Assembly (NCBI GenBank): GCA_018881555.1
Contig: JACAXG010000034.1
Span: forward strand, 4,536,615-4,600,614
Length of the DNA: 64,000 bases
Source: Amblyornis subalaris
Lineage: Eukaryota > Chordata > Aves > Passeriformes > Ptilonorhynchidae
Direction: 5' to 3'
Within the stretch, counting starts at the first letter, position 1. Each line of letters begins with the position of its first letter. The notes under the pieces are model-generated. The model searched no databases. It had not been told where the DNA came from and saw nothing but the letters and a program-made list of their open reading frames with translations. A program made the position numbers and the translations under genes. This document shows, in pieces, positions 37,824 to 50,226 of the stretch.

Positions 37824-39660
37824 ACATTTTTCTAGGAAAGTGGATGAAAACACAAACTGCTCACTGGTCACATTTGTAAGCTGAGACAGGATTATTTTTC
37901 TGGTCTGAAGTTTGTATATTATTTCTTATTTATGGTTCGTAGTTGGTCCACAGGCCCTGATAGCAAATGTTCAGGGATGATTTGTTAGTCATCTCTTGGA
38001 TTTTGTGGTTTGTTTGTTGTTTGGTTTGTTTTCTTTTTCTTCTTTGCTATCTATTCCCTATCACTGCCCATCTTGTTTTCTGTTCTTTTTGCCTGTTTGC
38101 TGTATTCATCTCTGAGCAGGTGCCTCTACAGCCTGGGCATCCTGGGATAAAAATGTGCATTGGTATATTGTTCTTTCTAAAATTGCCTGTTTCTTTTTGT
38201 GGCCTACAGATAGAAGGTAAGGAAGGGGTTACTGGTGGGTGTGCCTTAGCCCTGGCCTGTGTGTCTCATGCTTCTCGGGCAGTTGTAAACCCAGGAATTA
38301 CTGTGGTACTGTCACTGACATATGAAGAAAAAGCAAAGCATAAAAGTGAATTAAAAAAGTCTTCTGTGAAACAAAGATACAGGATACAAGACCAGTTTTG
38401 TTGCAAATTATTTTTGTTCCCTATAGCAAAGGGCTGTGCTGTTTCCTGCCTTGAAATGCAGAGAGCAGAAGGCTCTTATTTCTCCTAATCTCAGACAGAT
38501 CCAGATTTGGATCCGTACGGTTAGATAGGAAAAGACTGGGATGGAGTGAAGCTATGAATTTTGCTCCTCTCCACTGCACTGATAGGGTGAAAAGATACCT
38601 AACAGGCTTCATGTGAGTGAAATTCTCTCCTCTATTTCATACTTACGCTATTGTCACTTCTTGCCTCTAGCAGCTACCATGGTTTATTGCATATCCTATT
38701 TAATATAGTTTCCTTTCCGTGACACTTCAGATTGTAGCTGTGCACTTTGGATGGGATTTTGCCTTTACAGCATACCCACAATAGACTGAATAATCTGCAA
38801 GCACTCAAGGAAGTGAATGTCCAACATTAATGTATAGATAAGGGGTCTATAAAAACATTACTGGTTTTGCAAGCATCAATTTTGCAGTCATCAGGTTAAG
38901 CAGCAGTTGATGAGATTAAATGGTGAAGTGCTGAAATACCAGCAATTCATTATGGTGCATAACAATTAGGAAAATAGCCCGTGTGGTGCATATTTGATCA
39001 GTTGTGATGATGGCACAGTTGATGATACATTAGCTGTCTAGTGGAAGGGAATGCTTATTCTGTCTGTTGTGTGTCTTCCCCTTTACCCTAATGTTGTGCG
39101 TGCTTTCCTTCTTGTTGCTTAGCAGACTTCTCTTTGGGCTATTAAAGATGATGTTTTTACATGGAAAAACTTTTCTGCATCTTCGGCCACCAACCTTTGA
39201 TCTAATGCATGGGCAGAGCACAGCCTGGCTCATCACAAACACCTTTACCAGGATCCCTAAAAGGCAAACCCTAAAGTGGGAAATGGAAAATCTGAAGTCG
39301 AAATTATCTCATCTGTACGTGTCCCATTATCACAAATGGAAGGCTGGTTGAATATTTTTCTACCAGCAATCATCATGTCAAGACTAGAAGTATTCTATCC
39401 ACAGGGAGCCAGTGGATACTATGCTTTTAAAAATATTCTATATGCATGATAAGACTTTCTTCTCTGTTGGCTTGCTAATCGTTTTGACTATTTCTTTTGA
39501 AGTAAGAAACAGATGGCAGCATTCACTGTAATAAGTGCAGCAAAACATGCCAGCCAATTAGGGATGTTTCAACTGACTGAAAAACTGGATCCTTTTCCAA
39601 TATTTTGGTGATTTTTTTCCTCCCTCTGTATGTCTAGAGGAAATTTTTATTTATCATTTG

Positions 39661-39755
39661 TTTAATAGAATCATAAAATTAGAGATTAAAGGAATTTTAG
39701 GTCATTAAATCTCTAGCAATGAACCTAAGAACAAAGAGGTGAAATAGAGTTTATG
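39661..39755 (-). mobile_element. L3/CR1-like LINE 3'-end stub
   Basis: TAGAATCATAAAATTAGAGA followed by TTAAAGGAATTTTAGGTCAT resembles the reverse-complemented 3' terminus of old CR1/L3-type LINEs. Those elements run AGAATCATAGAATT, then a GGAAGGGACCTTAGAGGTCAT-like string. The following AACCTAAGAACAAAGAGGTG resembles the GAAACTGAGGCCCAGAGAGG stretch found in the same family. It is only about 90 bases and heavily mutated, so family assignment is approximate. Confidence 0.6.
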
Positions 39756-42700
39756 GATTTTTTGTTTTCCAAAGGTTTGTTATTGTCTATCAGAAGATAA
39801 AAAAAACCCAAAATCAAATAGCCTTGTTAATGTGAACCTCATCCCTCACTTGAATGGCCCAGTATAGACTGTATCTGATCTTAAAATATTTACTGTTTTT
39901 TCAAACTCTAGTGCATCACACTCTGCTTCATTCAAGAAGTTAATTTTCAAATACTATAGCATTTAAATATCTCTTTCTTCAATCCTTGATGTTATGTTAC
40001 TGAAATTGTGAAACTGTAATTCCAACAGTTGACTTCTCAGCAACACTGTGGGCAATACATGCACCACTCACTTCCTCAGCAGGGAAGGTTACTGTCCTCT
40101 CATTCCCTACCAAAATCAGGAAGAGCTTAAGGTATTTTAGGTTCCTCAGGAAGAGATTCTACTTTGTCTCTTGCTGTAAAACTGAAATTAGAGGTCACTA
40201 CTGAAAATGCAGGTCACCACTCATCTGCTCCTTAAGCACCTGTTAATGCCTTTATCCCTTTCTAGCAGTCAGTATTATTGAGACAATGGGAAAAAAGGGC
40301 ATTTTGGCTTCTATTATGTATTTTACTCTCTGGTTATGTAGTGCTTTGATCATTTTTTTGTTAGATATTTTGCAGTCCTGTCCTCACTGTTTCAGTTCAG
40401 AAGTAGGACTATGCGGATTTCACTGCTTTAGCATTTCCAGCCCAACTTCTTTATTTTTATTTTATTCTACTGCTTTCTGTTGCAACATTTCTATTCTTGA
40501 GATTATACTCTCTAAATGTCTACTCTAATACCATTATGTATATTTCTCTACTAGTCTTTTGGAATCACTCTTCTTCAATGACTTCCCAGTTGTAGTCAAT
40601 GAGCTTCAAAGGATGTAACTTAAAGCAAAACTGGTGCCACTTATTAGGGTCAATTTAGCCTATGAAAGATGAAATTCTGCTTCAGACAGTAAAACAATTT
40701 TCAAAGTAGCATATTGGCTTTAATCAGGCTTGGTCTGCTCTTCCTAAATGAAGATATTCAGTCTGTTTATGGGTGACTATGGTCACTCTGGGAAGCATTT
40801 GGTGGTAGTTAAGGGTAAAATAGTGATTGTTCTTCAAAATTGGAAACCACTGGTAGCTCTGCAGTGATGATTTAAATTTCTTTTTAAAATTCTTTCAAAC
40901 CACAAAGCTGTGTGTTGTTCAGTGATTGAATGCATTTGAACTTATGGAACTTTTCATTTAATGCTGTTCTCCATTGTTTTTGGCTAAAGCCCAAGCCTCA
41001 CATCTCCTAGTTGCAGGATTCCTTTCTGCAAACTCCATCCTCTGCTGAAGCCTCTGTAACATGAGACCATCCCTGTTTCCCAGCAGGCAGCACATTAAAG
41101 GTCTGCCTGTTGACCAGCTGCAAAGACAGGTGTTATTCTCCTCTTATTTTTTCTTCTGCCTTTACTTGGTCTTGTAACTTCCCTAACATACTGTCAAGTC
41201 CTGAATGAAATGAATGATTAAACTTTATAAGCTAGGGAAAAGCTCTAATTCAGATGGTGTGGAACTGGGGATTTTGGTCTAAAGTTGAATGCACTTAACT
41301 GCTTGTTTGCCACATTTTCTTTGTGCCTGCAAGAGGCTGAGCCAAACTGGAAATCCAGCTCATAAGGATAACTGCAGGGATCACAGGCATTGAGCATTTA
41401 TCTTTCCAAGGCACTTAGCACTGACAGCACCAAACTGCAGATGCTGCAGGAGCCTCAAAGTTTGGATATTCCTACCATAAAAGAACTGCACATGAGTGTT
41501 TACATGTAAAAATGTGTGAGCCCTCAGTGCATCTCTTGCCAGTATCTATCCACATGAATGTTATCTGTGTGTTGGGTCTGTCTCACTGCAGTCATAGGCT
41601 GTGGGAATCAGAGACTACCTCTGTGGTGTTCAGAGATCTGTAAGAAAGGCCTGAGAATGATGTGCAGTGAGATCCAGTCCAAAACTCAGTCTAGTTGCCT
41701 GACCCACTATTGACGAAATGTAACCCTTCCTGGTTTTGTCACTATTGTGTGCTCCCAATATTCTGTTTATTATCTAATTTAAACCATAGTCTTCTCTGCC
41801 ACAATCCATTTCTCGTACTTGCCTGTAGGATACCATGTACACCTGTGGTGTTCTACAGGTAACACGGGATAATACATTTTAGGAGCAGATTATTTCTCAG
41901 GGGACAGCAACTGCTCTAACAACAGAGAAATGACAACTGGAACTTAAAGCAATCCACAGCTTTAATTTGCTTTCTTACCAATGAGAACTACTCAGTCTAG
42001 TAATGTTCTATCCATCACCTAACATAATTCTGGATGAGATTTACCAGTCCACATCAGCTTTATGGACTTGTCTCAGCCACTCGACACATATCTGGTATTG
42101 CAGCCTGGATGACTCACTCTATCCTGTGAAATTTTCATGGGAAAAACTGATGCTGAGGCCCTTGGAAAGATATTTTCTTAATTTTTGCAGTGGTTTTGAC
42201 CTAGCAGCCTGGCCTTATTGTGTGCTACAAGAGTTTATGTTGCTGTCTGTTAGTAGTTAATGATCATCAGCACAGGGTGAAAAAGCCAAACAGACATTTT
42301 GAAAACCTTCCTCTGACTCATGATTTTTCTAAAAGCATTAACAAGTCGGAGAATTGATATTCTCGAACTTCGGTTAAAATACAGTTTAGTGATTGATATA
42401 GTCTTTCTATTATTAATTTGGTTAATAGTAAACACTTTATATTGGGTATTTGGGTATTTTGATGTCCTAATTCTGAATGAAACAAATTATGGCAATATTT
42501 CTTTAAAAACATTTATTTTAATAAGAAATTGTGATTCAAATACTATGAGGTGGCAGCGACCTCACACACTAAAATAATTGAAAGTACTGAAGACACAAAT
42601 GTTAGTCATCCATAAAACTCTAACCATGTTAGCTTTTCAGCTTTCCATTGCATAATCAAAAAGCATTAGGTGAACTATAAAGTATGTGAAAAAACTTGGC

Positions 42701-44018
42701 TGATAGGACAGTAATTTCATCCATTAACTAGTAAAACTTTATATTAATATTACTCTGTTTTAGAAGAGTTCAGGAAACCTTCTGAATGTTTATCAACATT
42801 TTTTATTAAGTTTTAAAAATGAGTTAGAACATGTAGAAATGCTGATATTTCTAGGTTTAATTTCTTTTTTGTCTGTCTTAGGTAAAACCCAAATGATGCT
42901 CACTGGGATTTTCCTTACAGGTTGTGTAGATTTGGGTCAGATCTTATTCAAGATATTTAAAGGAAATACTCATGCTCACAAAACTGTATCAGGATATCCC
43001 ATTTGCTGAAAATGAATAGTGATAATGTTGTTGTGGCCACTCTGCTCTGATATTTCTGCTACTCCTGACCAAAATGTTGTCCTTAGGAAAATGCTATACA
43101 TCATTTGCTGCCTAAAATTGTATCCACCTGTAGATTTTAGTCAATGCCAGGGACTCCTGCTGGTGTCAATGGAACAAAGTACAACAGTTATTATTGAAAG
43201 TTGCTTTAGATGCTTCATATTATTTGCTTTTAAACCAGAATTGTATCTGGAGGCAAAACATATTGGAGACTACTCTTACAGAAGTCAGGGATTGACAAGT
43301 TTACATTATTAAGTACATCAATCAAGATATCACTGGACAGAAATATTCCTTTAAATCTTTCAAGATTGTTTACCTTTGGTAAAGTGTAAAATAGTATAGC
43401 CCTACAGATCCTGTTTACTGGCAGTGTCCCTCACAGGAAAAGTGTGACCTTGTAACAAAACCCGTTTCCCTCTTTTTTTCTGCTCTCCCATGGGATACTG
43501 CTGAATTTCCATAACAACACCAACGAAGCTGCAGTGAGATCCACCAGTAGAGCTGTGGTGCTCCCTACTTTCAGTTCAACCCTTACTTTAAATGTAGACC
43601 ACTGCTGTTGTATTTCCATAGCAGTCTGCTTGGGCAAAGCAGATGGGAAAATGTTCTCGTGAGAAAGTTTGGCATCCACATTGCCCAGGTAAAATGACAG
43701 CATGATGCCCAAGTCCCAGAAGAATCAGCCCCAAGCCCTGGCTCAATGGTGCCCAGTTGTGTTGCAGCCTCTGCACTGTCTTGGCACAGGAAGAGTTCAG
43801 AGCTTCCCCACTCTGCTTTAACATCAACCAGCCAGCGACTTCAGCTTCACTAATGAGGTAATTCCTTGCCTTGGGAGGTCATTGAAAGAGTATTTGCAAA
43901 TATAACTGCCAGTGTAGTTTTTCAAGGTACTTTTAAAAGAAAAGTCAATGGATATGTTCAATCAAAATCACATTAAAGTGGCAGTAAAGATGCAGTGAAA
44001 CTTTTGAAGCAACAAGGA

Positions 44019-44038
44019 TTTTTTTTTTTTTTTTTTTT
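44019..44038 (+). repeat. Poly(T) run of 20
   Basis: Twenty consecutive T followed by AG, the longest homopolymer in the window. A retroposed sequence on the minus strand, lying 3' of this run in plus coordinates, was looked for and not recognised. Confidence 0.92.
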
Positions 44039-44989
44039 AGAATTAATAGTTGGATGCTTTAAACTAGGCCTGCTACAGCTGAGTATTACAAAGGTCTGTA
44101 CAGTGGTATTCTTATCAGATGAATATTTCCATTGGGTTGAAATAATGTACTCAGAATTCCTATGTGTCCGTATTTTTCCAAGCCATATCACAAACCCCTT
44201 TGGAAAGTAGAGATGGATGTGCTGACAGCTGTGGAGTTGATTCTTCACGGCTGCTAATTATAGCATGGTTGAGTTCTGCAATAGTGCATCACACAAAGTA
44301 TTTGTCTTATCTGGACAAGCCTGATAATGTGGAGAGGAGTAATTATTTTCTCCCCTGCTTATAATGGTCCACAGATAACCAGGAAGAAAGCAAACCTAGT
44401 GAGGGTAAGTGATTTCTAGCATTTTTGAAGATCTGCCTAAAGACCAGATGTCCCTCAGATCTTCTACTGTGATTTTTTTTATAGTTGTCTTCTGTTCTGG
44501 GGAAACCTTGCTCTTTTTCTTCCCTCAAACAGCAGGGATAGTGGATGGGCTTTAAACAACAATTCCTTCTGGTTTCAGAAGAGATTGGTTGAGCTGAAGA
44601 ACTGCAGAATTTGGCTAAGCATTAGCCAAATTGGTGAACCCCATTACAGTGGGTTGTTAAGTTAGTGGCATAGAAAAACATGTATGAATGTGTAGTGCTT
44701 TGTTCTTTCTTCCTTTCAAGTCAAGGGTTTATTTCTGAGATTTTTGGCCATGGCTAGGGCTTGAGATTTCTTCCTCTCAGGTTCCCAGACTTGATATTTT
44801 GATTCAGGGTCTTGAAGTGTCTCAGCACTGTTGAGGCTGACTTTGGGATGAGTTGCTGTACCACAGCAGTTGTCTGTGGCCATGTGTGGAGGCTGGCCCA
44901 CAGGAGGGTATCTTTAAGTCCAGACAGCCATTTGTCTTATGCTTCATGTGCAGGAATGTGCTCTTGTACATATAATTTTGACTCACTTA

Positions 44990-45080
44990 TATTGATACGC
45001 CATTGATTTCAGTGGTGTTTCATCCAATATTCTTTTGCCTGTTACTTGCAGATTCCAGCTCTGATAGATATGGAAAAAAA
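44990..45080 (-). repeat. Possible old amniote repeat fragment
   Basis: On the minus strand the segment reads GGATGAAACACCACTGAAAT followed by CAATGGCG. This recalls a dispersed amniote repeat whose hallmark is a CCACTGAAGTCAATGG-type word following TGAAATCCTGG. I recall the motif from reptile and bird genomes but cannot name its family with confidence. A library search is needed to confirm it. Confidence 0.3.
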
Positions 45081-47849
45081 GTCCTAACATGTAGGGCCTG
45101 ACATCCTTTGCTAAACAACAGACAGAGGGAGATGGTGAAACTTTTGAAACATATCTAACAGTGTCTCTACATTTCTTCCCCTCAGTGGGAAGTCCTTGAA
45201 GAGCACACTTGACTGTAGAATAAGCCAATGCAGCCGTGAGTGGACTGGCAGAAATCTGTGTAGACAGAATTGCAAGAAGGGTAGAAAGTTGTTCCATATT
45301 TTGTGACTTATGAAAGATATGGAAAACACTACAAAATTTCAAGTGTGAATGGCCACACTCTATTTTTACAACAACCCTGTGAACCTCCTACCCTGCTGTG
45401 TTGAGAATTTTAAGCAATGCCAATCTGAAGGATCAATTTTAAGTTACTGCCTTCTTTTAAGCCTCTGATAGCATGAGAACATGGGCATGATCAAGAAGCA
45501 CTGGGGCTGGTAGATTCATGTGTTCTCTGTGGGCATATCCTATACTGCACCTATGGTAATCCTCAGTTCTGCACTAAAAAGGACCTGGTTTTGTTACAGA
45601 TGCAAAGGTATTTACAGGTAAACCAGAACAGCCTTGCCTCTGAAAGACACAAGGATGTTTCTTTGTGAGCGAAACCCCTAAAAAAGGAATAAAATAAGCA
45701 ATCTTCTCCAAAGTACCATCACTGAGTGCATTAGCCAGCAAAGGCAGCTCTGTCAGAAATAGTGACAGAAAATAGATAGCTTCTGAGAAAGTGAAATGTG
45801 TTTAAGTTCTTTCAAGTAATAAGGGAATTGCTTTCAGCTCTGTGGGAAATACAAGACTTGTTAAACATGAGATATGGGCTGAAGCTACAATAGAATCTGT
45901 TTCCATTTCTGTATTTGGATTTCAAACAAAATTCTAGAGAGTTTGTAACTAGGGGCTTCTATCAACTTGTTAGTGTGTGACACCTGTATATAAACACAGG
46001 ATCAGAAATTGAATTAAAAAGCACATTTAGGTTATGCAGGTTGACAAGATACCATTAGTCAGCCAAGTTATGGTATTTATTTCAGTATGGTATTAAGCAG
46101 TAGCAGCAAAGGCAACAGAATGCGTTTTGGATAACCCTCTTTTAATAGCAGGCTAAGTTAAATTGAATTAAACTTGTAGTTGGCCTGTGAATTCATCCAG
46201 ACAGTTATCATGCTTCAGCCAATTTGCAGTAGCTTGAATTCCTTGCATGATCTGAGCATGTGTAACTTTTTGTTTTGAGTAGCAGGAAATGGCTACACAA
46301 ACCTCAAATATCTCAATTTTCACAGACTAATTGTATTTCTGCACTCCTCTCTACCAAAGGTAGAATGTGATATTGTTTCATGGAGGCTTTGGTTTATAAA
46401 GATACAGCTGTAGAAGTAACACTTGCGCTTTCAGATTGAAAGGACCCAATTCTGCAAATCAGGTTCTCTTAGCACTTTTCCAAGATTGCTCGTTGCCGTT
46501 GCTTGTTGGGTTTTTAGGCATAAACAACTAATGCTACTCCAGATCTCAACCCTGTACTACACAAAAGCTGTACATTGAGCTAGGGCCTATTTCTCTTGAA
46601 AGCATTTGTAATTTCATTTTTGGACTGTAAGGAACACTGCTGAAAACACCAGCTTCTCCAAAATTCAGTTCTCACCACAGTGTAATGACTATAATCCCAG
46701 CATCAGATTTATCATGTTTTAATTTGACCAGATATGTCAGTAGTTTAGAGGGTTTTGCACTAATAAATTGCTTTAGGTTAATGTGAAGTACCTTCAAATC
46801 ATTGGAGATTTCATTGTGGAAAATGTTTTGCAAAGCTGCATATCCTAAATGGCTGCACTCCAGAGTCTGGAATTCAAATCTCATTTACCGTAAATGACTG
46901 GCAACCAGAAGATTTAGAAGTTTTTTTTTAAATACTTAGTAGAATATAGGGGAAAGGGGACTGATTTTTCGATTTTCATTTAATGCACATGGATTTATTC
47001 AAAAAATTAACCATAAATAAAGAAAATTCTTGTCAGATAGCAATTAGGATATTGTGTATAATATTTGAAAGTAATACTGTGAGATTGATGTGTTTTCAAG
47101 TAGTGCATATAGAGCTGTCTTTGTTGCTTCTGTGTAATTTGGAGATCCTGGTCCAGGTGCAATTGCAGGACTCTGTGCTGGTCTGAAACCTCAAGTTACA
47201 GACACCCAACGGGAAGAGTGAGAGAGTTAAATGGATGGGGAGTGCTTTTTAGAATCCCACATACAGACCCCTGATGGAAGCTGTGTGGATGCGGGTGGGC
47301 TCTACACTCGGAGTCTAATGCTCAACTGATACATCAGTGCTTGTTATCCATGGTCCTCCCTACCCTAAGCCACCACCTGGGAATCAAGCAACTGCCTAAA
47401 AAAAGAAATGTGGAGTCTAAATATGGGCTCTTATTTTCAAAACTATGCATTGACTTACATTACATCTGTTTGAGTGGACTAACAGGCACTGTTTAGCTCT
47501 ACATGCTTCCAGTATGCAATTAAAAATACAGTGGCTTACATCTAATTTTGGTAACTGGCAGTTACAATTACGAACATTGAGAGGAACAATATTTTGCATT
47601 AAAGAAGTTTTTCTTTATAATTTTGAGGGAGTTATTTATCCATCTGCTTCATCACATAGCAGTCATTACTTACCCCATTCATACGAAGGAGCTCCTTCCA
47701 GTCTCCTCCAAAGAAAAAGTTTCTATTCTGAGAAGAAAGAAGGAAAGCAAAATAGAGCAGAGAACAAATGATGTCTCTAAGCATTAATGAAGGACTTTTA
47801 GTAGATCTTGCCAAAGACTGTGGACTAATCAGGCTCTTGATGGGCCACA

Positions 47850-48060
47850 TAGTTCCCATTGCCACATGTAGTAGACTAAGAAACTTGGATTCTATTTCTG
47901 TCTGCCATTGACTGGCTGGTGTAACCCTCAGCCAGACATTTAATTCCTTTGTGGTTTTGTTTTCCCTATTACACATAGCCTGTTTTGTCTGTTTAGTTTG
48001 TAAGCATGCCTGGACAAGGATTGTCCCTGGTGATGTTTGTATAATGCCAAGCTAGCAAGG
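47850..48060 (+). mobile_element. MIR-like amniote SINE remnant
   Basis: The body words occur in the MIR order. First come CTTGGATTCTATTTCTGTCT (about 47882, the B-box end of the tRNA head) and GCCATTGACTGGCTGGTGTA (about 47905). Then come AGACATTTAATTCCTTTGTG (about 47934) and TTTTGTTTTCCCTATTACAC (about 47955), matching the place of the cytosine-rich CAGTTTTCCCTATCTG word. The tail GTTTGTAAGCATGCCTGGAC, then AAGGATTGTCCCTG, then GTTTGTATAATGCC (about 47997-48050) corresponds to the TTGTAAGCTCTT, GGGACTGTC and GTACAGCGCCTAGC series of amniote SINEs/L3 tails. It is heavily diverged and hence old. Start is approximate because the tRNA head is decayed. Confidence 0.7.
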
Positions 48061-50197
48061 CTTCAGTCTTGGCTGCACCTTTGATGTGCTACCTGGATAT
48101 AAAATTATGGTTGTGTTAGTACAGTTATCAGTCATCCCAGTCTATGTTACACTGACAGTTTGCTTCTTTGGCTTTTGGTAGTGTGGATGAAATCAGAGTG
48201 GGTCCCCATGTATTCCCACAGCAGGCACTGTTGAGCTATAGAAATAAAATAATCATAACAAAGAATTTGTTGGAGCCTTCTGTGCAATCCTGGCACCATT
48301 TGGGTTGTTGTAACAACTCTTTCTTTCTTTGGGCTGAATTGGTTTTGGGATAGCGATTGTAATGCTTTGAATGGGAGCCACAGTCTCTGCAAGACACCGA
48401 GTGCCTGTGGCAGGGCACATCCCATGGGTTAAACACCTCTTTTCAGGACTGTGGCCCTTGCTGGCTCCGCAGCGATGTCACAGGCTGCGTGTGCTCAGAG
48501 ACTGAATTACCCTGGGTCTCACCCAGCTCTCCTCTGAGCACGAGGGGAGTCCCACTCCCTTTGCATGGGAATGTAAGGGGGCTGGAGATAAACTGGATGT
48601 CAGACTGTTAGATCGGCTCCACATAAGAGTTTTTTACATCAAAAACACTCATGGCGATTTTATGAATACAAATAAAGTCAGAGAAATATTCCTAGAAAGG
48701 CTATCATTCAACATGCTTAATTGTGTTCTAAACAGCTTTTTCAATATGCCTCTCAGCTTTTCAAATGTTGCCATACATGACTGCTTTCATAGGCCCTCTG
48801 AAACCAGCCGTTCTGGGAGTCACTTGTACTGTTGCTGCAACCAAGCATGAGACCATCTTTCTGGGCTGTGATCAGGAGGTGTGTTATGTCCTGAGCCATG
48901 GACAGGCAGATCTGTTCACCCACTGTATTCTAAGGTGTGTCTTTGAGGGCTTTCAGAAAGGGGATGGGAAAAAAATTAAATCAATAAATGGAAAACTCCA
49001 AAAACTTTAGCCCAGCAGAAACTGGCACTGTTCATTAATAAAAGACTGTAGAGTGTGACTTTAGAGATTGGAGCAATGTCTGTGGCATGCTTTTCAACAA
49101 GGTGAGTGGTGAGCTGCGCTGCCTGTAGAAGCAGCAATTTCACAATACTCGTGCAGTAGGAATAGGACTGGAGGCAACAGTGTAGCAGGTAAGAAAAATT
49201 ACCTGATTTTAGAAGGTTTAATTCCCCTGAAGAGAAGCTAAGATTTCTTGTTGAAGTGAAATCCTTCAAGTGAAGTGAAATCCTGCTTGTAGCCAAAGTT
49301 CTGTTCTTCTTTTGCATGCCTGCTGCTTTCTCAGGTTGATGAGGACTGAGTCTCTTGGGAGCTGTACAAACACACGTGGGTACTGTATTGCTCATGCTAG
49401 AGAATACAGTCCCATTGGCATCGAAAGGGGTGTTAGTGGCTTCTCCCTAGACACTGTCAGAGCTGGGGCTTTAACTCAGAATCCCAACACCACTACAGAG
49501 TCCACCTTAGATGTCTGCTTGCAGTGAAAAGTGGTCTTTGGGTCTTCCAAAACTGGCTCTTTGTAACAGTAAGAACCACGATAAAGTGTTAGAAGTACTG
49601 TACTCTAAATGCTTAAGATAAGTTACTGAAAGAAGAGTAAACAAACCAGCAGCAGCAGGTTCAAAAGATGCCTCTGTGTGTACTTTTGTCTGTGCAGGAT
49701 TTGTTCTGACTTGGACAAGTATGGGGAGAATATGTGTGCACATGGGTCTAATGTGAGTACATAGGCCCTAGTCCCTAGAATGTTATTGGGCAAAAGCTGT
49801 TTTGTATGGACTGTCTGGTGAACTGTACTGTGTATTACATGTCCTTTACATGCATTAGCTCCGTATTTTCCTGTGTCCAACTGTTCCTCCTACTTATGAG
49901 TCAGTAAAATCTCTTTCTGAATTCTGTTGATTCTTGTGTGAACCCCGGGGAGGCCTTGATGAAAGAAAATGCTGAAGCACGTCCTGTGAGGTGTTTGGAA
50001 GGAGGCACAAAGCACTGGAACATGCTGCAAATTAACAGTGAGAACTGGCTTTTCACTACAGTGTTCCTACTGGCCACATGCACTGCTGCATTGTCTTGAT
50101 GATGGTCCATGAGCTGAGCAAAATGTACTGTCCTGTCTGCTAGGAGCACATTCACCCTTGCTCTAGTGCATAATTTGTCCTTAATTACCCTTGTCCA
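48061..50197. other. Unique non-coding DNA
   Basis: No recognised gene or transposon. A 19-bp imperfect tandem duplication lies at 49252-49289. Minus-strand open frames at 48976-49395 (139 codons) and 49901-50209 (102 codons) have no recognisable domains. The second contains a VHVASRNT stretch faintly like the RNase H start of retroelements, which is too weak to call. Confidence 0.45.
49252..49289 (+). repeat. 19-bp imperfect tandem duplication
   Basis: Two adjacent 19-base units share their first 14 bases, TGAAGTGAAATCCT (49252-49265 and 49271-49284), then diverge. Confidence 0.88.
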
Positions 50198-50226
50198 TAT
50201 TACTACCATCTTCTTTTTAGGTAAGT
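50198..50226 (+). promoter_or_regulatory. Juxtaposed splice acceptor and donor (candidate recursive splice site)
   Basis: A pyrimidine-rich acceptor, ACTACCATCTTCTTTTTAG (ending at 50220), is followed with no intervening base by GTAAGTAT (50221-50228), a near-perfect 5' splice site. A plausible branch-point word, TCCTTAAT, lies about 35 bases upstream. Zero-length exons of this form are the hallmark of recursive (ratchet) splicing, documented in very long introns of some vertebrate neuronal genes. The setting, at least tens of kilobases without a supported exon, is what such a site would be found in. The sequence is seen; use of the site is inference. Confidence 0.4.

Larger units (their letters stand above)
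32901..39660. other. Unique non-coding DNA
   Basis: No gene or transposon recognised. Contents: an 18-bp tandem duplication at 34128-34163, one ambiguous base at 34879, a TAAT-rich block at 34690-35060, and G/T-rich low-complexity patches near 37403-37447 and 38005-38045. A T run lies at 37811-37823, and a short acceptor-donor pair near 38183-38220. The 173-codon open frame at 37967-38488 begins in T-rich low complexity and looks accidental. Confidence 0.5.
39756..47849. other. Unique non-coding DNA with traces of old amniote repeats
   Basis: No gene recognised. A CpG-bearing inverted word (GAGAAT...ATTCTC) lies at 42350-42365. A T20 run is at 44019-44038. Short words reminiscent of an old amniote repeat family occur near 43149-43185, 44990-45080 and 46438-46480. 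The largest open frame, minus 44983-45342, overlaps one of these traces and is not credible as a gene. Confidence 0.45.

Noticed and set aside
37967..38488. Plus-strand open frame of 173 codons with a hydrophobic start
   Set aside because: The apparent membrane segment comes from a T/G-rich low-complexity tract; the rest is unrecognised and there is no promoter or splice support as one exon.
45361..45430. ACAACAACCCTGTGAACCTC, recalling the minus-strand MIR/MIR3 word
   Set aside because: Only one word matches and the neighbouring words are missing, so the resemblance is insufficient.
49901..50209. VHVASRNT stretch resembling the RNase H start of retroelements
   Set aside because: The match is only a few residues, the catalytic residues are not placed, and its distance from the DTG fragment is longer than in typical elements.
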